Shown here one piece after another: positions 1-7,233 of a stretch of 12,566 nt of DNA. The stretch is from Thermoplasmata archaeon. Lineage in GTDB: Archaea > Thermoplasmatota > Thermoplasmata > Thermoplasmatales > Thermoplasmataceae. The notes under the pieces were generated by a model, which did not search any database, was not told the DNA's origin, and saw nothing but the letters and a program-made list of their open reading frames with translations. The stretch lies in NCBI GenBank assembly GCA_021797025.1, contig JAKAAK010000067.1, forward strand, positions 1 through 12,566. The letters run 5' to 3'. Numbering within the stretch: the first letter of the stretch is position 1; each line of letters begins with the position of its first letter. A program made the translations under genes and the position numbers.

Positions 1-715
1 CTGGAATTCCGCCCGGGGCTAATTTTGTTATGCTTAAACTGTTTAATGATGCCGTTTCCACTCCGGGCAATGATGAAAATGCCCTTAATTTCTCATTTGA
101 AGACCCTACTACCAATATACTTTTAGGCTGTTTATACGTTCTATTTCTCATTTTTCCCCTTCCGGCTCTTATCTTTTTACCGTCCTTTGACCGTATAATA
201 TCATCGTAAATTCCTATATCAGAAAGTATCTTCACCGCATCCTTTGCCTTTGTTATATTCTCAAGGTCATCCTCAACTATAACTGGGAATGTTAGGGTAT
301 CTATAACATCTTCAGATATCCTGTGGCCTCTATTTAATACATAGTCTTTATTTGCAGTAAATGCTATTGCACTTAATTTAGCCAATTTTCTTTCCTTTTT
401 ATTTATCTTTTTATATAATACCTTATCACTTCTTGGAGATAATGCACTTCTGCCGCCCACTGTACTTGCCAGCAATACACCCTTTGATCCACCGGCTAAT
501 CTTGGTATTCTTGATATACCGTGATTTGGGCCTAGATTATGTCCAACCCTTCTGGTTCCTGCCAGCGGGCTCGAACCGTATGGTTGCCTCATTGATAATG
601 ATATGGCTTTAAATGCCTTATGAACAAGGTCTTCCCTTGTATCCATACCGAACACTGCAGGTAATTCTATTTCCTTTTTCACCTCGCCATTTATTGAATA
701 AACATTTGCTTTCAT
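1..715 (-). CDS. rpl4: 50S ribosomal protein L4 (uL4), 3' end beyond window
   Basis: Large-subunit ribosomal protein uL4, which binds 23S rRNA and extends a loop into the peptide exit tunnel. I read 238 codons from the ATG at 713-715. The protein begins MKANVYSINGEVKKEIELPA. The tunnel-loop region carries the archaeal signature: GTRRVGHNLGPNHGISRIPR at about residues 53-72, then RLAGGSKG and GGRSALSP. Near the end it has GKKIRAGRGKMRNR, as expected of uL4. Archaeal uL4 is usually about 250-265 residues, so only a short C-terminal piece is missing past the left edge. The start lies 2 bases after the uL3 stop, and the ribosome-binding sequence GGTGAT (721-726) sits 5 bases before it, inside the end of uL3, so translation is probably coupled. 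Nothing is broken or unusual. The identification is secure. Confidence 0.97.
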   Translation of the reverse strand, partial: MKANVYSINGEVKKEIELPAVFGMDTREDLVHKAFKAISLSMRQPYGSSPLAGTRRVGHNLGPNHGISRIPRLAGGSKGVLLASTVGGRSALSPRSDKVLYKKINKKERKLAKLSAIAFTANKDYVLNRGHRISEDVIDTLTFPVIVEDDLENITKAKDAVKILSDIGIYDDIIRSKDGKKIRAGRGKMRNRTYKQPKSILVVGSSNEKLRAFSSLPGVETASLNSLSITKLAPGGIP

Positions 716-717
716 TT

Positions 718-1710
718 TTAATCACCCTGTTTGGATTCCTTTGATATATATGTTATCTCTACCTTTTCCGCATTAACTACTTTCTGCCTTGCAGGATCCC
801 TTAGTTTAATCAATCTTTTTGCTGGACCAGATACAGACCCATATAAAAGAACGTAATCATTTTTTACAAGACCATAGTTAAGGAATCCTCCCTTTACGTT
901 TATATCATTAATATCTTCCTTTTTACCGTATTTTACTACCCTTATGTTATGTAATGTTCTCTGATGGAGACCGACCTGACCTGCCTGGGGTACGGTATTC
1001 CTAACCCAGTCAGGATGCCATGGACCAAGAGTTCCTATCATCCTTCTATGCTTTCTATTCTTTTTTGGCAGTAACTTTACCCCAAATCTTTTTACAACAC
1101 CCTGGAAACCCTTTCCCTTTGTAACGGATATTGTATCAACAAATGAACCGTCTGAAGTAAAATCGGTGAAATATAATTCCTTGCCCAGTTTTTCTTCTGC
1201 AAGCTTTATTCTATCTTCCATTGTTGACCCACCTACCTTTATTTCAAATATTTCTGGTGTTTTTGAGGGTATACCTGAGACAAGCCCGGGATTTGTGTGT
1301 ACTAATAATCTTACATCTGAAACATCTTTTAATTCTATTTCCCTTGAATTTTTATTTTTAATCTCTGGTATTCTTTTAAATACCTCCTTATCTATATTAT
1401 CTGCTTTCTTCTCTGCAAATATTTTTAAACCGTTGTCTCCATCCTCATAATATCTTACCGATATAACCTTTAATGGAGGTACTTCCACAACTGTTACAGG
1501 TGCCATTATAGTTTTTCCTGCTGTCACGCTGGTTTTTCTATAGTCTGTCATCTGTATATGTGTCATGCCAACTTTATAGCCTGCGAATGCCTGAATCTTA
1601 GCATTGCCCTCTATTTCAGGCCATGATCTGATATCAGCCCCAATTTTTTTAGCGCGTACTCTGGGATAATACGCCATTGATCCCCTACGGGAATGATGCG
1701 GTGTCGCCAT
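718..1710 (-). CDS. rpl3: 50S ribosomal protein L3 (uL3)
   Basis: Archaeal uL3, a 330-residue 23S rRNA-binding protein whose central extension reaches towards the peptidyl transferase centre. The N-terminus MATPHHSRRGSMAYYPRVRA is typical of archaeal and eukaryotic L3. The conserved core is at residues 197-258: TKGKGFQGVVKRFG, HRRMIGTLGPWHPDWVR, then PQAGQVGLHQRT. Length matches the archaeal family (about 330-350). The start is supported by GGTGAT at 1716-1721, 5 bases upstream of the ATG. uL3 is usually the first gene of the archaeal S10-type operon (uL3, uL4, uL23, uL2 and so on). Here it is followed at once by uL4, with an unrelated gene upstream, so the operon promoter should lie in the 206 bases before it. 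Confidence 0.98.
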   Translation of the reverse strand: MATPHHSRRGSMAYYPRVRAKKIGADIRSWPEIEGNAKIQAFAGYKVGMTHIQMTDYRKTSVTAGKTIMAPVTVVEVPPLKVISVRYYEDGDNGLKIFAEKKADNIDKEVFKRIPEIKNKNSREIELKDVSDVRLLVHTNPGLVSGIPSKTPEIFEIKVGGSTMEDRIKLAEEKLGKELYFTDFTSDGSFVDTISVTKGKGFQGVVKRFGVKLLPKKNRKHRRMIGTLGPWHPDWVRNTVPQAGQVGLHQRTLHNIRVVKYGKKEDINDINVKGGFLNYGLVKNDYVLLYGSVSGPAKRLIKLRDPARQKVVNAEKVEITYISKESKQGD

Positions 1711-1916
1711 TTTTTATCACCAACCGTTACACTTTCTACATCGCCAATAAATTACGATATAACGGGATGCCTATAGCATTGCCCATTGTGTATGGTTAAA
1801 TATAGTAGAGGTTTATTAATTTAATATTTATTAAGTTTGTTATTTTTTATTTAGGGATTTTGGGGGTTATAATTTATTCTAACATAATATTATATAGCTA
1901 AATATATTAAAAAAAT
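1711..1916 (-). promoter_or_regulatory. upstream region and leader of the uL3-uL4 operon
   Basis: This gene-free stretch must contain the ribosomal operon promoter. The best TATA-like match on the minus strand is TATATTTA at 1797-1804, which would start RNA near 1776 and give a leader of about 65 bases. More distal A/T-rich candidates lie around 1820-1850. A short imperfect hairpin lies at 1764-1784: ATGC pairs with GCAT, and GGG with CCC, across a two-base bulge and a five-base loop. The Shine-Dalgarno sequence GGTGAT is at 1716-1721. I cannot decide which TATA box is used or whether the hairpin is regulatory. Confidence 0.4.
1909..1916 (-). terminator. T-run terminator after the GH15 gene
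   Basis: Directly after the TAG stop of the GH15 gene the minus strand reads A followed by seven T residues (A-run at 1909-1915 on the given strand). Archaeal RNA polymerase terminates at such short T-runs without needing a hairpin. It would separate the hydrolase transcript from the ribosomal operon. Confidence 0.5.
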
Positions 1917-3827
1917 CTAATTTTTATTATTAATGGCGTTCTTATAATTTATCAGGGTTATTATTAACTGTGAATGCGACCATACCAGTGGTGAAACAGA
2001 TAATGGCTTTTCCGTTATAGGGTCTATCTGCTCCGACAAAATTCCTGATTCTTCACTGTGATTGATAACCCACTGGATCAATTCATTTGCCCTATCTAAA
2101 TTGTTGATTTTTATATAATAATCCGCAAGCCATAGTGTTGTTATTATCCATGGATTACCGGTTATATCTGAATTGATCTCCACCCTCTGATAAAAATCAT
2201 TACTATACCTGGCTATGCCACCTGAGTTTTTGATCCATAAATATTCATTGATCTTTTCAACAGATGATTTTACCTTTGGATCGTTTGCATCCTTTACACC
2301 CAGATTAACAAGGGCTAATATTGATGAATCCAGGGTAAAGTCCATTTTACCATTATAATATGTTCTACCATAGTAACCTGTTAAATCTGAATAAAATGTT
2401 TCATCAAATGCTTTAAGCATTTTATCTGCCTTATCCGAGTATTTCTGTGATAAATCGGTATCGTTGAACATCTCGGAAAATTCTGATGCGTATTTCAATG
2501 CCTTGTATACTGTAGCTACAGTATATGTGTGTATGCCGTATCTTTCCTCCCACAGATCAAATGATTCCTTGGGTAACCCGTTATCATATGTATAATTATA
2601 TAGAAACTCCGCTATTTTTGTTATTAGTTTTTCATACAGTAATGAAATGTATTCAATATCCTTATTCTGTGAGTAATAATGCCAGATGGCTATTATTATC
2701 AGTGCTGATTCATCTTCCTGTATAGGCAATATTTTTTTATTATCCATAAAATATGGTAACCAGCTGCTTGCTATTTTTCCACTGGAATTATATTTATGAA
2801 AAAAATAACCCTCACTGGATATTGTATTTATGCAGAAATTAAAGAATAGTTTTGCAGGGTCACCATGGCCCGATAGGAGCATGGACATTGCCGCGTATGA
2901 TGAATCTCTCGGCCATGAGTAATAATATGAATCCATATTGCTTCTTAATATGGCGCTGTCGCTTGATGCCATTATTGCACCCATACTGTTAATGTGTGAC
3001 CTTACTATAAATAATGATTTCTTAAACATATCATTATAATTATCGTTATCGATATTCAACGGGTATTTGGAAACCCATAATTCCCAGAAATTTTCTGTTC
3101 TATTAAGCATCCTTCCCATACCTTCAATATCCATAGATTTTGAGTCTTCAAACAGGTCTAATCTATTCCTTGAACACAGTATATAATAAAATAATTCTAT
3201 GGAAGAGTGTGGCTCCATTTTTACATGATGCCTTATAACGGAATCAACAGATCCTGTTGCTATTGTGTCCATTGATAATTCATTATCCTCCGCATCCTTC
3301 CATGTGCCTTCCAGTCCATTAAAATCCTTTATGCCTACCGCGTATTCATCAAATGAACCTGTAGTGCCCACTGTTGATGCCATAAAATATCTCTCTCCCT
3401 TATAATGGACTATGGAATTATTTTCCGGATAATAAAAAGCAGTATCGCCTATATTATTGCCATAAATTGAAAAATTTTGATGAAAAAATAATTTTATATC
3501 CCTTTTATTATCTGTTTCATTTATTATTTTTATTTTTTTTATATAGACATCTCGATAAATATCGACAAAATTCTGATCTTCAAAATTTATATCATTAACC
3601 CTGTATTTGACTATACCCACCATTGTATGATCAAAATAATCCTTTGAAATAATGTTTGATTTATTGATCCACGTGAAATTGTTATCAATTGAAATACCAT
3701 ATTTAAAAGGTTTTCCTCCACTCTGATTCTCCTCCATATCCTTTGAAAAGTAGAAATCCGTGAGATTGTAATCTTCATTAAAACTTACTAATAGCCTGCC
3801 ATTGCCTATTGCTATATATCTTACCAT
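1917..3827 (-). CDS. GH15 family glycoside hydrolase (glucoamylase or acid trehalase)
   Basis: A 636-residue protein with the two-part archaeal/bacterial GH15 layout: an N-terminal beta-sandwich of roughly 250 residues, then an (alpha/alpha)6 barrel. Barrel motifs visible: SWPRDSSYAA (304-313), QEDESA (370-375), DLWEERYGIHTYT (424-436) with the likely general acid Glu, GNPWIITTLWLADYY (557-571), and SGILSEQIDP (594-603) with the likely general base Glu. The C-terminal SPLVWSHSQ (612-620) closes the active site in this family. No signal peptide is seen, so the enzyme is probably cytoplasmic. Substrate is uncertain: close Thermoplasma GH15 proteins first called glucoamylases were later shown to be acid trehalases. 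Both alternatives hydrolyse alpha-glucosidic bonds with inversion. It is a stand-alone gene with its own TATA box centred about 23 bases before the ATG, so its mRNA is probably leaderless. Confidence 0.9.
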   Translation of the reverse strand: MVRYIAIGNGRLLVSFNEDYNLTDFYFSKDMEENQSGGKPFKYGISIDNNFTWINKSNIISKDYFDHTMVGIVKYRVNDINFEDQNFVDIYRDVYIKKIKIINETDNKRDIKLFFHQNFSIYGNNIGDTAFYYPENNSIVHYKGERYFMASTVGTTGSFDEYAVGIKDFNGLEGTWKDAEDNELSMDTIATGSVDSVIRHHVKMEPHSSIELFYYILCSRNRLDLFEDSKSMDIEGMGRMLNRTENFWELWVSKYPLNIDNDNYNDMFKKSLFIVRSHINSMGAIMASSDSAILRSNMDSYYYSWPRDSSYAAMSMLLSGHGDPAKLFFNFCINTISSEGYFFHKYNSSGKIASSWLPYFMDNKKILPIQEDESALIIIAIWHYYSQNKDIEYISLLYEKLITKIAEFLYNYTYDNGLPKESFDLWEERYGIHTYTVATVYKALKYASEFSEMFNDTDLSQKYSDKADKMLKAFDETFYSDLTGYYGRTYYNGKMDFTLDSSILALVNLGVKDANDPKVKSSVEKINEYLWIKNSGGIARYSNDFYQRVEINSDITGNPWIITTLWLADYYIKINNLDRANELIQWVINHSEESGILSEQIDPITEKPLSVSPLVWSHSQLIITLINYKNAINNKN

Positions 3828-3844
3828 ACAGTAGTATATTTAAT

Positions 3845-3856
3845 CTATATATAAAA
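3845..3856 (-). promoter_or_regulatory. TATA box of the GH15 gene
   Basis: The minus strand reads TTTTATATATAG, a strong archaeal TATA box. Its centre is about 23 bases before the ATG at 3827 and there is no Shine-Dalgarno sequence in between, which indicates transcription starting at or next to the start codon. Confidence 0.7.
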
Positions 3857-3913
3857 TAATATTGTAATGTGTTTGATACCGGTGAATTACCACTATACAG
3901 CGGAATGTTTCTG

Positions 3914-3963
3914 GGGTACTGTTCTATCTCTAAAAACACAGAGAGGGAGTAATATATGTACCC
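3914..3963. other. possible structured element between the MBL and GH15 genes
   Basis: The 164-base gap 3828-3991 has no gene. It contains an inverted repeat GGGTAC (3914-3919) / GTACCC (3958-3963). A second short stem, TCTCT (3927-3931) / AGAGA (3940-3944), is nested inside it around an eight-base loop. On the minus strand the T5 run at 3932-3936 could terminate the MBL transcript. The stretch is less AT-rich than neighbouring gaps. The arms are short, so chance is possible. Confidence 0.25.
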
Positions 3964-3991
3964 ATTTCAGTTAAACAGGATGAATATAAAA

Positions 3992-4615
3992 TTACATTAA
4001 TTTATATGGTTCCCCGTGTGATGGATATACTGTTACTGGCTTCATGCTTTTTATTTTTTCAAGAGATAAATTTGCCGCTCTTATGTCCTGTATAAACATT
4101 TTATCTAATTTTATTTTATTTCTTTTAACTATCAATGCATCTCCAACAAAAATTGCATTATCCTGCTCATAATAAATGGAAATATTTGTATTTGTATATC
4201 CCGGAGTATCTATAATTTTTAGAAAATCAAGGTTAAACCTGTTGTATGATGAAATATTTTTAACACCATCGAATCTTAAACCCTTGCCCTCAATCTCCAT
4301 AATGCCCCTAAATGCCGGACCGTGTATCATTGTATCCATTTCACTTTTGGTTACAAATATTTTTGGTTTATATCTATCATATAGTTCCTTTAATGCACCA
4401 ACGTGGGTGTAATCGACCGAGGTTATCAGTATATAATCTGGTTCTTCATTTTTTTGTTCATAAAAATCATAAATTTTATTTATATCATTCCGTATGCCCG
4501 CATCTATCTGGATAACTTTATCCTCATGCTTTATAACGTATATGTTAAGGGCTGTTTTATTCCCTATTTTACTTATATTTTCTGGATATTCAAAATTACT
4601 TTTCATAATAATCAT
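3992..4615 (-). CDS. metallo-beta-lactamase-fold protein with degenerate metal site
   Basis: A 207-residue protein with the MBL-fold outline: IDAG at 37-40, the ligand loop at 65-74, DTPGYT (136-141), FVGDALI (156-162) and YPSHGEPY (197-204). In active family members the ligand loop reads T-H-x-H-x-D-H-x-G. Here it is TSVDYTHVG, so only the last His (H71) survives and the first His, second His and Asp are Ser, Asp and Thr. The His of TPGHT is Tyr (Y140). Asp159 and His200 are kept. Four of seven usual ligands are therefore changed, and the protein may be inactive, bind a different metal, or have a non-hydrolytic role. The reading frame is intact. A TATA box overlaps the end of ctaB, giving a leaderless start at 4615 or at the nearby in-frame ATG (4606). 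Cellular role unknown. Confidence 0.75.
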   Translation of the reverse strand: MIIMKSNFEYPENISKIGNKTALNIYVIKHEDKVIQIDAGIRNDINKIYDFYEQKNEEPDYILITSVDYTHVGALKELYDRYKPKIFVTKSEMDTMIHGPAFRGIMEIEGKGLRFDGVKNISSYNRFNLDFLKIIDTPGYTNTNISIYYEQDNAIFVGDALIVKRNKIKLDKMFIQDIRAANLSLEKIKSMKPVTVYPSHGEPYKLM

Positions 4616-4630
4616 TAATTATATATCACT

Positions 4631-4642
4631 AAATTATATAAA
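4631..4642 (-). promoter_or_regulatory. TATA box of the MBL-fold gene, inside the 3' end of ctaB
   Basis: The minus strand reads TTTATATAATTT, centred about 22 bases before the ATG at 4615 (31 before the alternative ATG at 4606). The box is made of the last codons and stop codon of the heme O synthase gene, so the MBL gene can be transcribed separately although it lies only 18 bases downstream. Confidence 0.6.
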
Positions 4643-5500
4643 TGGATATAATATCATAACAACAAGCAGGATAAACAGGTACATATTGGATAAACCAAAC
4701 GCACTTCTAAAGTATTTTTTATTATATTCGTGGAATACGGGTTTAAGTACATAGTATAGTAGTAAAATATCCATTATAGCTGCTATTGGTATATATGCAA
4801 AACCCAGCCTTATACCGGGCACAAATAGTGGAATCATAGAATAAAATATGAGTATAACTGTGTTAACAATAATCCAGAACTCTGCTTTTTTTATGCCTAC
4901 AACTGCTGGAAGCATCGGTACATTGCTTTTTTTATAGTCATCGATATTATTTACGGAAAGATTCCAGAAATGTGTGGGTGTCCACATGAATACCAAAAAT
5001 GCTATGAATAGTGAGGTTAATGATACAGAATTGGTTAGTGATGCCCAGCCTGCCAGTGCAGGGAAACTGCCTGCTATACCCCCGATAACAATGTTTAATG
5101 ATGTTCTTCTCTTCAGTATTATTGTATACAGAAACACATAGCTCAAAAATCCGGCAAATATGAAAACTGCGGTTAACGGGTTAATAAGTACATAACTTAT
5201 GATAAATGAGAAAATTATCATTAATGTGGATACTGCAAATATTTTATTCCTGGTTGATAAATTTAATGTATCTGATCTTGATCTGGTCCTTTTCATCTCT
5301 ATATCTATATCCATATCATAAATATTATTGAATATGCTTGCTGACATTGATGCCAGGGTACCGCTTAGTAGTAAATAAAATAAAATCAGGGGATAGCCTG
5401 TGCTTCCTGGTACAACGATAAAGCCTGCAACGGCAACTAAATCGATAAGAATAGTAATCTCCAGTTTTGTAATTTTCATGAAATTTGTAACCTTTGACAT
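4634..5500 (-). CDS. ctaB: heme O synthase (protoheme IX farnesyltransferase)
   Basis: A polytopic UbiA-family prenyltransferase that adds a farnesyl group to the 2-vinyl of heme B, giving heme O, the precursor of heme A for the neighbouring oxidase. The 288-residue protein has the prenyl-diphosphate/Mg motif N-x3-D-x3-D in NNIYDMDIDIEMKRTRSRS (58-76). It also has the CtaB-specific blocks NIVIGGIAGSFPALAGW and THFWNLSVNNIDDY followed by VPMLPAVVG. Around eight hydrophobic helices are visible. An in-frame GTG exists 9 bases upstream (5507-5509), but it lies within the Shine-Dalgarno GGAGTGA (5506-5512), which is exactly 5 bases before the ATG at 5498-5500, so I chose the ATG. No heme A synthase (ctaA) is seen in the window. 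It follows coxB after 54 bases and either belongs to the oxidase operon or uses a promoter in that gap. Confidence 0.95.
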   Translation of the reverse strand: MSKVTNFMKITKLEITILIDLVAVAGFIVVPGSTGYPLILFYLLLSGTLASMSASIFNNIYDMDIDIEMKRTRSRSDTLNLSTRNKIFAVSTLMIIFSFIISYVLINPLTAVFIFAGFLSYVFLYTIILKRRTSLNIVIGGIAGSFPALAGWASLTNSVSLTSLFIAFLVFMWTPTHFWNLSVNNIDDYKKSNVPMLPAVVGIKKAEFWIIVNTVILIFYSMIPLFVPGIRLGFAYIPIAAIMDILLLYYVLKPVFHEYNKKYFRSAFGLSNMYLFILLVVMILYPFI

Positions 5501-5512
5501 TGAACTCACTCC

Positions 5513-5550
5513 TTTAAATTTTTAAAAATTTTTAAAAATTTATAATAAAT
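5513..5550 (-). promoter_or_regulatory. A/T tract between coxB and ctaB: possible terminator plus promoter
   Basis: This gap holds a striking 10-base-periodic run in which AAAAATTTTT alternates for about two and a half units (5514-5541). T5 runs are present on both strands and could end the coxB transcript. The minus strand also contains TTATAAATT (5537-5545), which would start RNA close to 5516 and give ctaB a very short leader containing its GGAGTGA site. Both roles are inferred. Confidence 0.35.
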
Positions 5551-5554
5551 TTAT

Positions 5555-6382
5555 TTAATCACCAGCTGACGGTGGTGTTGGTGCTGCGCCATAAAGTGTT
5601 GGTCCATAGTTGTATGTTACACCATGGTATACAAATGTCTGGTTCATTTCTCCAGCTTTCTGCTGGTTTTCCCATTTTGTAAAGTTATGTGGTGATAATA
5701 CAAACGCAGGTCCCCTCATATGGGCATGCCCTAATCCACACAGTTCAACGCATTCAAATTCATACAGGCCTGCCTGGGTTATATTTGTCCATATATAGTT
5801 ATAATGCCCTGGGAATGCATCCACTTTGGTTACATTAATCAGATAGAACGAATGCATTACATCAACACTCGTTACATTAAACTGTATTGGCGTATTTGCG
5901 GGCAGTACTAGGAAATGCCTTGATGATGAATGATTTGGGTATATAAATATCCACTGCCACTGGTAACCAATGACGTTGATATCTGTGTAATTATGGGCGT
6001 TAGTTGGTGCGCTTGGTGCTGCTCCTGCTACCCTTATTCCATATGCCGGTGGTAAATCGTAAACAAGCAGTGATAGCAATATAAGGACAACGAACAGCAC
6101 AAACAATTTAAATATTGTTTTATTGCCACGCTCTATTTCCTCTATTCTACCCGGTCTCATATCCTCCTTGGGGTTATACCTTTCATTCATGAAATTATCT
6201 GCTTCTTTTTTATGGTAACTCTTTATGAATACAAAGATATACCAGAAGGCAAATCCAGCACCTATAACTATTCCTGGCAATATATATGCCAGAAATATTG
6301 ATGTTATCTCAGCACCGGTTATCGACCCTTTAGGTATAAGATGATATACATCCGGAATTATATTATATATATTTTCTAACAT
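5555..6382 (-). CDS. coxB: cytochrome c oxidase-type subunit II with CuA site
   Basis: Subunit II of the heme-copper oxidase, which accepts electrons at its dinuclear CuA centre and passes them to subunit I. The 275-residue protein has two N-terminal membrane helices (about 29-53 and 90-108) and an external cupredoxin domain. The aromatic electron-entry motif GYQWQWIF is at 139-146. CuA ligands are all present: His177 in VDVMHSF, then Cys211, Glu213 (backbone ligand), Cys215, His219 and Met222 in CVELCGLGHAHM. Seven N-x-S/T sequons fall in the external domain, suggesting glycosylation. An in-frame GTG lies at 6389-6391 but is part of the Shine-Dalgarno GAGGTGA (6388-6394), 5 bases before the ATG at 6380-6382, so the ATG is the start. 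The upstream sulfocyanin stop (TGA, 6393-6395) overlaps the same site, implying translational coupling. Confidence 0.96.
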   Translation of the reverse strand: MLENIYNIIPDVYHLIPKGSITGAEITSIFLAYILPGIVIGAGFAFWYIFVFIKSYHKKEADNFMNERYNPKEDMRPGRIEEIERGNKTIFKLFVLFVVLILLSLLVYDLPPAYGIRVAGAAPSAPTNAHNYTDINVIGYQWQWIFIYPNHSSSRHFLVLPANTPIQFNVTSVDVMHSFYLINVTKVDAFPGHYNYIWTNITQAGLYEFECVELCGLGHAHMRGPAFVLSPHNFTKWENQQKAGEMNQTFVYHGVTYNYGPTLYGAAPTPPSAGD

Positions 6383-6387
6383 TTTTT

Positions 6388-6394
6388 TCACCTC
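6388..6394 (-). promoter_or_regulatory. ribosome-binding site of coxB overlapping the sulfocyanin stop
   Basis: GAGGTGA lies 5 bases before the coxB ATG. The stop codon TGA of the sulfocyanin gene runs into it, as TGAGGTGA. This site decides the coxB start in favour of the ATG over the GTG at 6389-6391. Confidence 0.75.
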
Positions 6395-7010
6395 ATTTTA
6401 TTGTGTAATATGGAGTTGTTACATGGCTGCTTACTACCACGAATACATACATGCCTGCTTCAGCATGTGTGGTTAAACCACATACTATCCAGTAATTATC
6501 AGGCAGTGTGTTGTTCCACCATATTGCTTTGGAATGTGCTGTGTTTCCATACCATATTGGAAGTATCCCACCTGTACTGTTTATAATCTTTTTAACATGT
6601 ACACTTGTATGTGCCCATATAGGCCCACGTGACCACTGCGATGAGTATGGCAATTCTACTTTTAATGTGTGTACCTTGACCTCAAAGTTTGTCATATTTG
6701 CGTGTATATCCGCATGTGCTGGCAAATATATTGTCATGGCACCATATGATGTGCCATTAAAGTTAAATGGATATGCATTGGGATGGCCATTTCCCTGACC
6801 CCATGCAGCCAGTGAAAGATTAACCACTTCATGGGTTGTCCCATTTGATGAAGTTACATTGTAATATGGTATATTTCTATGTGCTACTGCACCCTGATCT
6901 GACATTACTGTATTTGTTGGTGCATATGATGCAACTGTTATTCCTACTGCTGCGATTAATATAACTGCCACTATAAGTACTGCAAATGCAGCTTTTGTTA
7001 GTGTCTTCAA
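6393..7010 (-). CDS. soxE: sulfocyanin (membrane-anchored blue copper protein), TTG start
   Basis: A type I copper electron carrier tethered to the outer membrane face, expected to donate electrons to the CuA site of the neighbouring oxidase. The 205-residue protein begins MKTLTKAAFA with one N-terminal membrane helix (about 7-28) as signal anchor. The sulfocyanin cupredoxin fold shows FNFNGTSYGAMTIYLPA (83-99), the first copper ligand His114 in VKVHTLKVE, then Cys177, His182 and Met187 in CGLTTHAEAGMY. Seven N-x-S/T sequons fit an exported glycoprotein. The frame is open further upstream to 7103, but that part overlaps the 73-residue gene and reads as non-hydrophobic filler. The TTG at 7008-7010 has CAGGTGG (7016-7022) with the same 5-base spacing as other genes here, and it overlaps the previous stop as TTGA. 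In Ferroplasma, sulfocyanin is implicated in iron oxidation. Confidence 0.9.
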   Translation of the reverse strand: MKTLTKAAFAVLIVAVILIAAVGITVASYAPTNTVMSDQGAVAHRNIPYYNVTSSNGTTHEVVNLSLAAWGQGNGHPNAYPFNFNGTSYGAMTIYLPAHADIHANMTNFEVKVHTLKVELPYSSQWSRGPIWAHTSVHVKKIINSTGGILPIWYGNTAHSKAIWWNNTLPDNYWIVCGLTTHAEAGMYVFVVVSSHVTTPYYTIK

Positions 7011-7228
7011 GAGAACCACCTGCCCATAAATACATTCATGAATAGCCATAGTGAAAACCATATAGCTATTACAATTATAGCAAGTGCGTACGGGCTTTTC
7101 CATATACCAATTTCGTTGTATTCTAAGTCGTCATCCCCCAGTTCCATTTCAACGTCTTCGTATTCGTAAGACTTTTTCATCTCCTTCTTATTTACCTTTT
7201 CAGATTTTTCATTATTTATATCAACCAT
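7007..7228 (-). CDS. small one-helix membrane protein of the oxidase operon
   Basis: A 73-residue protein I do not recognise. Residues 1-43 are very polar and acidic (for example YEYEDVEMELGDDDLEYNE, 21-39). They are followed by a single hydrophobic helix at about 46-67 and a short tail, GRWFS. The shape, a charged tail plus one helix, resembles small accessory subunits of heme-copper oxidases such as subunit IV types, but I see no diagnostic motif. It is certainly translated-looking: GAGGTGAT (7234-7241) sits 5 bases before its ATG, its start region overlaps the coxA stop as TGAGGTGA, and its own stop overlaps the sulfocyanin TTG start. Its place between subunit I+III and sulfocyanin suggests an oxidase-complex subunit or assembly factor. 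Confidence 0.8.
   Translation of the reverse strand: MVDINNEKSEKVNKKEMKKSYEYEDVEMELGDDDLEYNEIGIWKSPYALAIIVIAIWFSLWLFMNVFMGRWFS
7016..7022 (-). promoter_or_regulatory. ribosome-binding site that sets the sulfocyanin TTG start
   Basis: CAGGTGG lies exactly 5 bases before the TTG at 7008-7010, inside the end of the 73-residue gene. The match to the GGTGA consensus is slightly weaker than for neighbouring genes. It supports the TTG over any upstream in-frame ATG. Confidence 0.6.
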
Positions 7229-7233
7229 TTTTT

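Noticed and set aside
1166..1450. 94-codon plus-strand open frame
   Set aside because: Lies wholly antisense to the conserved uL3 gene and has no promoter or ribosome site; a by-product of uL3 codon use.
3992..4615. MBL gene as a pseudogene
   Set aside because: Ligands are substituted but the frame is intact and full-length with its own promoter, so it is reported as a coding gene.
4176..4754. several overlapping plus-strand open frames of 67-86 codons
   Set aside because: All antisense to the MBL-fold gene or ctaB, with no TATA box or ribosome site at the right distance.
7011..7103. N-terminal extension of sulfocyanin from an upstream ATG
   Set aside because: Overlaps the 73-residue gene, would bury the signal anchor behind 31 polar Cys-rich residues, and lacks a ribosome site; the TTG at 7008-7010 has one at the standard spacing.
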